From Clostridiales bacterium (GTDB lineage Bacteria; Bacillota; Clostridia; Oscillospirales; QAKW01): a DNA stretch of 35,509 nucleotides. This document shows, one piece after another, positions 31,498 through 35,509 of the stretch (positions are counted from its first letter, which is position 1; each line of letters begins with the position of its first letter). Below the pieces are notes generated by a model, which was not told where the DNA came from, searched no databases, and saw only the letters and a program-made list of their open reading frames with translations. The stretch is taken from contig QAKW01000035.1 of the NCBI GenBank assembly GCA_003343605.1, positions 1-35,509 on the forward strand, written 5' to 3'. A program made the position numbers and the translations under genes.

Positions 31498-32295
31498 TCA
31501 TTTCAGTTTGTGTAGGCTTCTGATTGCCCGTTCCAATAGATTTTGATCGTCCAAATCCTTTTCAGTAAGCCGATCCAGCTCTTCGCCGGTGAAGTCCCGC
31601 TCCGTGTCCGTCTTCCCGCCCACCACTCCGGTCGTGGGCGGAATTGCGGCATTTTGAATCGCCTGCTTCCCCCGGATTGCGTAAAAGGCATTGATGCCTG
31701 TAATGCCCGCTTTCACCATTTCCTGATATTCCGCCCCGAGATCATCCAGCGATTTCACAGAGGGATCCACCGCCTGAATTTCCGCAAGATCCTTTTTCAT
31801 TTCCTGCTCGATACGAAAAGCCATCAGATCATCCGCATTTTTCGCCACCTGCTCTTCCAGCGCTTTATAAAGCGGCGATTCCTTTACCCGCCGCTCTTCT
31901 TCCTCCGCTGCTGCTGAGCGATCGCGCCGGTATTCCTCCAGCGTCTTTCCTTTTTCTGCTGCCGCCAGCATTTCCACTGCTTCCGGCGCGTCCGTCGGAT
32001 GAAGGCCCTTAGCACGTGCGAGATCAATAATTTCCTTTGCGGTACTGTCATATTGCTCTGCCTTGCGGCGCAGCTCCTTCATCTGGCGATTTTCCGCCCG
32101 GTTCTGCTTTGGCCTTCCGGTGTTTGCGTTTGCCGGCGGTTGCGGCTGCTGATTCTCCGGCTCCTTTTTCTCCGGCTCCGGCGTTTTGCTTTCGTTCTGC
32201 AGGTCCATCTCTTCCGGGGCCACGACCCCCTCCTGCACTGCGTTATCAGTGTTTTCTGCCGGCTGTCCGGCAGATGTCATGAAACCTTCGTCCAT
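31498..32295 (-). CDS. phage scaffolding protein
   Basis: From the ATG at 32295 (MDEGFMTSAGQ), behind AAGGAACATAAAA, the 265-residue product is acidic and Pro/Glu/Gln-rich in its first ~75 residues. It then becomes highly charged coiled-coil ('RQMKELRRKAEQYDSTAKEI', 'SPLYKALEEQVAKNADDLMAF'). Such composition directly upstream of the capsid gene is characteristic of phage scaffolding proteins that direct capsid assembly. No protease motif was seen. Confidence 0.78.
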   Translation of the reverse strand: MDEGFMTSAGQPAENTDNAVQEGVVAPEEMDLQNESKTPEPEKKEPENQQPQPPANANTGRPKQNRAENRQMKELRRKAEQYDSTAKEIIDLARAKGLHPTDAPEAVEMLAAAEKGKTLEEYRRDRSAAAEEEERRVKESPLYKALEEQVAKNADDLMAFRIEQEMKKDLAEIQAVDPSVKSLDDLGAEYQEMVKAGITGINAFYAIRGKQAIQNAAIPPTTGVVGGKTDTERDFTGEELDRLTEKDLDDQNLLERAIRSLHKLK

Positions 32296-32352
32296 TTTTA
32301 TGTTCCTTTCCCCATGATTAGAGTGGTTTCCACTCACGCTTTCGGTGCGATG

Positions 32353-32964
32353 TTACAGCTTCATTGCCCGTGCCAGTACAACGGCCAGCTCCTCCCGCGT
32401 TACCGGATCACCAGGCCTAAAAGTGCCGGTGTCATCCCCCAGCATAATTCCAGCGTCAGACACCTTGTTTACTGCGTCCCGCGCCCATGCGCTGATCTTT
32501 GCATCATCCTTAAATACCATGTCTTCCACCTCCTTTATCTCAAAGTCTTTGCTGTTGTAGGTGCCTTTTTGGTTTGGGATCCCCATATAGGGGCAGGGAT
32601 CAACCGGCTGGTTATTGGCATTGTTGATCTGATAATGCACATGTACGCCAGATACGTTTCCGGTCGCGCCCATCGTCCCGATGATCGTCAGGCGGTCTAC
32701 CCGCTGCCCTGCCTGCACCCGCACACTCCCGCGTACCATGTGGCACAGGATATGCCGCCTGCCTGCGCTGTCACCAATAGAAACATACTGGCCCCAGCCA
32801 TTGGGATTATAAGCAACCACCCGGACAGTACCGTCACAGGGCGCGTAGATGTTACGGTTGTCCGCTACAAAATCCACGCCCTGATGACCATTTTTCCAGT
32901 AGGGGCCCCTCTGTCCATAGGTTGCCGTAATCGTAAATCCCCCTGTAATCGGCAGATTCGTCAT
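32353..32964 (-). CDS. phage endolysin: M23 metallopeptidase with C-terminal SLH domain
   Basis: A 203-residue cell-wall hydrolase. Residues ~8-140 form an M23 (LytM-type) Zn peptidase with NGHQGVDF (His27, Asp31), His75 and GVHVHYQ (His108, His110), the expected zinc ligands and catalytic His. Residues 149-203 (MVFKDDAKISAWARDAVNKV, 'GTFRPGDPVTREELAVVLAR') form one S-layer-homology domain, likely for wall binding. There is no signal peptide, so release should depend on the holin two bases upstream. It lies between tail and scaffold genes, in an unusual place. Confidence 0.92.
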   Translation of the reverse strand: MTNLPITGGFTITATYGQRGPYWKNGHQGVDFVADNRNIYAPCDGTVRVVAYNPNGWGQYVSIGDSAGRRHILCHMVRGSVRVQAGQRVDRLTIIGTMGATGNVSGVHVHYQINNANNQPVDPCPYMGIPNQKGTYNSKDFEIKEVEDMVFKDDAKISAWARDAVNKVSDAGIMLGDDTGTFRPGDPVTREELAVVLARAMKL

Positions 32965-32965
32965 G

Positions 32966-33166
32966 TTAATCCTCCTTAAGCTCCGGCAAGCCCGCCACGC
33001 TGGTCAGCAGCGAGAGAATCCCCGCCAGTGCGGACGCGCTTAATACCGCAATCCACGGCACCTCACCAAGCAGCGCCGCCGTCCCAATCGTCGCCACTGC
33101 CGTCTGCGCTACCGTCTTAATAGCCCGCATTCCTGCCGCCTTCAGCCATTTCTTAAATCTTTCCAT
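32966..33166 (-). CDS. phage holin (r1t-type)
   Basis: The 66-residue holin begins MERFKKWLKAAGMRAIKTVA and has two close hydrophobic helices ('QTAVATIGTAALLG', 'PWIAVLSASALAGILSLLTS'), typical of the r1t-type holins of Firmicute phages. It forms membrane holes that let the endolysin reach the wall. AAAGGAG lies eight bases before the ATG at 33166. The stop and the endolysin ATG are almost adjacent. Confidence 0.9.
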   Translation of the reverse strand: MERFKKWLKAAGMRAIKTVAQTAVATIGTAALLGEVPWIAVLSASALAGILSLLTSVAGLPELKED

Positions 33167-33187
33167 GTTCTTTTCTCCTTTCAAAAA

Positions 33188-33430
33188 TTATTTATGATAA
33201 TCCTCTAAATCACTGATCCGATGATTCACCACCTTAATTTCTTCATCCACCACCGCCCCCTGCTTCTCCAGTCTGTATACCCGCTCAATTACCTGATTGT
33301 GCCGCTCTACCTTTTTTTCAAGAGCCTGTATCCGGTAATTGGTAAGCTTATTGGCGGTCAGGATGCCGGAGAGAGAGCCGGCAAGCGTACCCGCCAGTGA
33401 TAACAGCGCTACCAGGATCGTATCCGTCAT
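33188..33430 (-). CDS. XhlA/BhlA-like lysis accessory protein
   Basis: An 80-residue protein with one N-terminal membrane helix (ILVALLSLAGTLAGSLSGIL) and a C-terminal coiled coil (RIQALEKKVERHNQVIERVY, then LEKQGAVVDEEIKVVNHRISDL). This form is found next to holins and endolysins in Firmicute phages and matches XhlA-like or BhlA-like accessory proteins. It shares four bases with the preceding LRR gene. Confidence 0.82.
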   Translation of the reverse strand: MTDTILVALLSLAGTLAGSLSGILTANKLTNYRIQALEKKVERHNQVIERVYRLEKQGAVVDEEIKVVNHRISDLEDYHK

Positions 33431-34485
33431 TCCGTTTCTCCTTCCTCATAATAAGCAAAATACAACTCGCCGAAGTCTGCATACTGTTGCAGCGTTAAAG
33501 TGGTTCCAGCCGATAAATAGGCGCTGTATGCAGTGTTAAGCAAAATCTTCTCTGTGATTTTGTTCGAGCCGCCCCAATCTCCAAAGCTCCCAGCGTCAGT
33601 ACCGTCATTCCAGCTCACTGCAATGGATGGATAGCTGCCGTTTTCATTGTAATAACCGTCCTGATCAAAGCGGTTAATCATGATATAGATATTTTTGCCG
33701 GCAAGTTCTTCCGTCACCGTAAATGATGTACCTAAATACACCGTCCCGAGCTCGCTTAATCCCCTGATTTGATTGGCATATGTGGCCCAATTGGTGGCCG
33801 CTTTATAACTGTTAACCAAAGAATCAGCAACATAGATATAGCCCGTGCCGCCTGCTATGGGTGTTAAATCAAAAGCATTCGTATCATAAAGCGTTATAAT
33901 ATCTGTGGATTCTGGCGAGCCCAAAATCAGTGTAGTAAGTACCGTACATCTGGCAAATGCGTTCTGGTATATAACGCCATCTATTTTGGGAAATTCGGCA
34001 CGTTCCAGCAAAAAACATTGGTTAAACGCATAAGGGTTTATATCATCTGTTGCTGCGGGAAGCGAGATGCTTTTCAAAGCTTTATTTGCTTGCCAACCAT
34101 AGGCCGGTACGTAAGTCAGCAGCGGCAGATTATAAGATTCCATCAATAGGCATTGGCAAAAAATTCCATTACCGGTAACGGTTGTTAATTTCGGTGCTGT
34201 GAAGTTTTTTAATTTGGAACAATATCCAAAAGAATAAACGCCGGCCGTCGTTAGATTAGGCGTATATATTGTTTCGATGTTTTTCTTTTGATATAACGCA
34301 TAGTCACAAGCTGTCGTTACAGTTTCGGATCGAATTTCAGTAATTGTCCCGTCAACAAACGAGCTCGCATCACTTCCAATCCCGCTGATGGCCGCGGGCA
34401 TCTCGCCCAGTGTTAAGAGCTCTGTATCCCCCGTTCTCCCGCGGATTGCATCGGCGATTGCTATTAATTTATCAATAAGAGCCAT
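33427..34485 (-). CDS. phage tail protein with BspA-like leucine-rich repeats
   Basis: The ATG at 34485 follows GGAGGGATTGAAA; a TTG two codons upstream is disfavoured. The N-terminus (IADAIRGRTGDTELLTLGEM) is a common module of Firmicute phage tail proteins. Residues ~60-220 contain imperfect BspA/LRR_5-type repeats (e.g. 'LPLLTYVPAYGWQANKALKS' and 'FPKIDGVIYQNAFARCTVL'), and the end is a beta-rich domain. This is likely a baseplate or receptor-binding protein that contacts the host surface. Its place beside the tail fibre and lysis genes supports this. Confidence 0.78.
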   Translation of the reverse strand: MALIDKLIAIADAIRGRTGDTELLTLGEMPAAISGIGSDASSFVDGTITEIRSETVTTACDYALYQKKNIETIYTPNLTTAGVYSFGYCSKLKNFTAPKLTTVTGNGIFCQCLLMESYNLPLLTYVPAYGWQANKALKSISLPAATDDINPYAFNQCFLLERAEFPKIDGVIYQNAFARCTVLTTLILGSPESTDIITLYDTNAFDLTPIAGGTGYIYVADSLVNSYKAATNWATYANQIRGLSELGTVYLGTSFTVTEELAGKNIYIMINRFDQDGYYNENGSYPSIAVSWNDGTDAGSFGDWGGSNKITEKILLNTAYSAYLSAGTTLTLQQYADFGELYFAYYEEGETE

Positions 34486-35254
34486 TTTCAATCCCTCCGA
34501 TTAAATCATCCGCATATGCTTTAGCCGCTGCCAGCGTGGCCGCAAGCTCTCCGCCCCATACAGGGGTAAGAGAACCCTGTCCGCTGAGCGTGGCCAACAC
34601 CTCCTGTGCAGATACGTTATAGATCCGCCCGGTGGATTTAACCATTAAAAATACCTTTTTGCTGCTGTCGTCTCCGGTTGCCCGTAGGATTGCGGTTGCC
34701 GCCGCCTGTTCAATGGCGTCTGTAAATACAAGCTGGTTTTGCCATGTCTTAACTGCTGCGCTGTCCGCTTTTTCGGACAGTGCAGCATTGACAGTAGCCG
34801 TATCTGCCTTTAATTCAAGTGCTGTATTTACCGCTTCTGTATCTGCCTTCAGTGCAAGCGCTGCATTGACCGCTTCCGTATCTGCCTTTAATGCAAGCGC
34901 TGCATCAATATCTTGTTTATTCTCTTCCGCCTCTTCCAGATGCGTTTCAAATTCTGTTTTCAGGGTAGATAAACCGCTGTCCAAATTGGTAAGATCTTCA
35001 CTCAGCGTTTCGGTGTCCCCCGTATTTGTATTCAGCGCCTCGGTCAGCTCCTGCAGCCACGGCAGGAATACATGGAGCGGCATAAAATCAAAAAACTTTT
35101 TAACCCGTTCTGCAGTCGTGCCGCTTGCAAGTGCATCATCCTGGCTTGCGTGCAGATAATTCGTAAGCTCCTCAGCTTCCACTGTTGCAATGGTCTGATC
35201 TTCTTTTTTAAAATTTTTCAGATCATGATCCAGGTCATTAGCCTTAATCCCCAT
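34472..35254 (-). CDS. phage tail fibre protein with 13-residue coiled-coil repeats
   Basis: The 260-residue protein is mostly alpha-helical. After a globular start (residues 1-75), residues ~80-170 are a long coiled coil ending in four tandem 13-residue repeats of the AALALKADTEAVN type. It then returns to a globular end ('VFLMVKSTGRIYNVSAQEV'). This looks like a trimeric tail fibre or adsorption protein. The start overlaps the portal stop as TAATG. Its stop overlaps the start of the LRR protein. Confidence 0.8.
   Translation of the reverse strand: MGIKANDLDHDLKNFKKEDQTIATVEAEELTNYLHASQDDALASGTTAERVKKFFDFMPLHVFLPWLQELTEALNTNTGDTETLSEDLTNLDSGLSTLKTEFETHLEEAEENKQDIDAALALKADTEAVNAALALKADTEAVNTALELKADTATVNAALSEKADSAAVKTWQNQLVFTDAIEQAAATAILRATGDDSSKKVFLMVKSTGRIYNVSAQEVLATLSGQGSLTPVWGGELAATLAAAKAYADDLIGGIENGSY
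34748..34903 (-). repeat. four 39-bp tandem repeats in tail fibre gene
   Basis: The coding units AALALKADTEAVN (twice), TALELKADTATVN and AALSEKADSAAVK sit end to end. The 13-residue unit is compatible with a coiled-coil segment. Repeats of this type can vary in number by recombination. Confidence 0.88.
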
Positions 35255-35509
35255 TAAAGCATCGCTCCTTCCAATAATTCTTCCCGCGTGCTGCCTGTTC
35301 CGCTTTCAAGCGCCGCCTCCTGGCCTTCTGTTTCTATCTGCTGTGCCTGGCTGTCCATCATGGCCACGTTCTTTCTCTCCTGTTCGCGCTGCGCTTCTTC
35401 CCTGATCTCTTTCAGCCGACCTACCGGAATATTGCTGTCCGATCCGATCAGCTCTAAAAATTCATCAAATGTAATCATCTGTGATGATACCAGATTGTAA
35501 AGAGTATTT
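35254..35509 (-). CDS. phage portal protein, C-terminal part (partial)
   Basis: The frame is open from the right edge and ends at 35254. The visible ~84 residues, starting NTLYNLVSSQMITFDEFLEL, look like the acidic, helical C-terminus of phage portal proteins (IGSDSNIPVGRLKEIREEAQ, then a Glu/Gln-rich tail). The window cuts off the N-terminal part, so the identification rests on the C-terminal pattern and its place upstream of scaffold and capsid. An internal Met at 35478 is probably not the start, because codons continue upstream. Confidence 0.6.
   Translation of the reverse strand, partial: NTLYNLVSSQMITFDEFLELIGSDSNIPVGRLKEIREEAQREQERKNVAMMDSQAQQIETEGQEAALESGTGSTREELLEGAML

Larger units (their letters stand above)
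23290..35509. mobile_element. prophage-bearing insertion in cotJC (right end not in window)
   Basis: From the cotJC break to the right edge, all recognisable genes are toxin-antitoxin-like or phage structural and lysis genes. The base composition is lower in GC than in the host genes. Late phage genes run on the minus strand from beyond the right edge to 24993. No integrase, repressor, terminase or right boundary is in view, so the size and type of the element remain unknown. Confidence 0.75.

Noticed and set aside
34748..34903. Possible CRISPR-like repeat array
   Set aside because: The 39-bp repeats are in-frame, contiguous, without spacers, and encode coiled-coil units of the tail fibre.

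Overview
The window looks like the chromosome of an endospore-forming Clostridia-type Firmicute with moderate GC. It has cotJA and cotJB spore-coat genes, a small Spo0A-C-like protein, an HrcA-type CIRCE operator, strong AGGAGG ribosome sites and many surface lipoproteins. The right third (about 23.3-35.5 kb) is a more AT-rich inserted element: toxin-antitoxin-like genes, then the late operon of a prophage. No integrase, terminase, tRNA, rRNA or CRISPR array is visible. All functions are read from sequence motifs; no search was run.

Layout. 1-6.3 kb (minus strand): a cell-surface cluster with a polysaccharide-deacetylase-like protein, an Amidase_6-type lipoprotein, a secreted SH3/ricin/caspase-fold (CHAT-like) protein, and a tandem array of near-identical lipoproteins whose third copy begins at the left edge. 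6.4-8.0 kb: a LOTUS (OST-HTH)/DUF3825 protein. 8.0-10.0 kb: htpG behind a perfect CIRCE element. 10.0-11.5 kb: a Spo0A-C-like small gene, a doubtful small ORF and two paralogous XRE regulators. 11.5-11.8 kb: non-coding, with a cluster of DnaA-box-like 9-mers. 11.8-18.9 kb (minus strand): one long, tightly coupled operon: membrane protein, GDPD, micro-ORF, lepA, hemW, prmA, rsmE, membrane protein. 19.0-20.6 kb (plus): prfB without a programmed frameshift, then secG. 20.6-22.5 kb (minus): a PHP phosphoesterase and a two-gene operon of unknown function. 22.7-23.3 kb (plus): cotJA-cotJB-cotJC, with cotJC cut off after 35 codons.

The cotJC break coincides with the start of the foreign segment. That segment carries a DUF4160-DUF2442-XRE operon with its own operator, a divergent hicAB module with a palindromic operator, and a minus-strand phage operon that enters from beyond the right edge: portal C-terminus, tail fibre, LRR tail protein, XhlA-like protein, holin, M23-SLH endolysin, scaffold, major capsid, head-tail adaptor, tail/stabilisation protein and two coiled-coil proteins. 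This order suggests a podovirus-like phage with its lysis cassette placed between portal and scaffold.

The most interesting hypothesis is that a prophage splits the spore-coat Mn-catalase gene cotJC, possibly as a skin-like element excised during sporulation. The other half of cotJC and the recombinase would have to lie to the right of the window.
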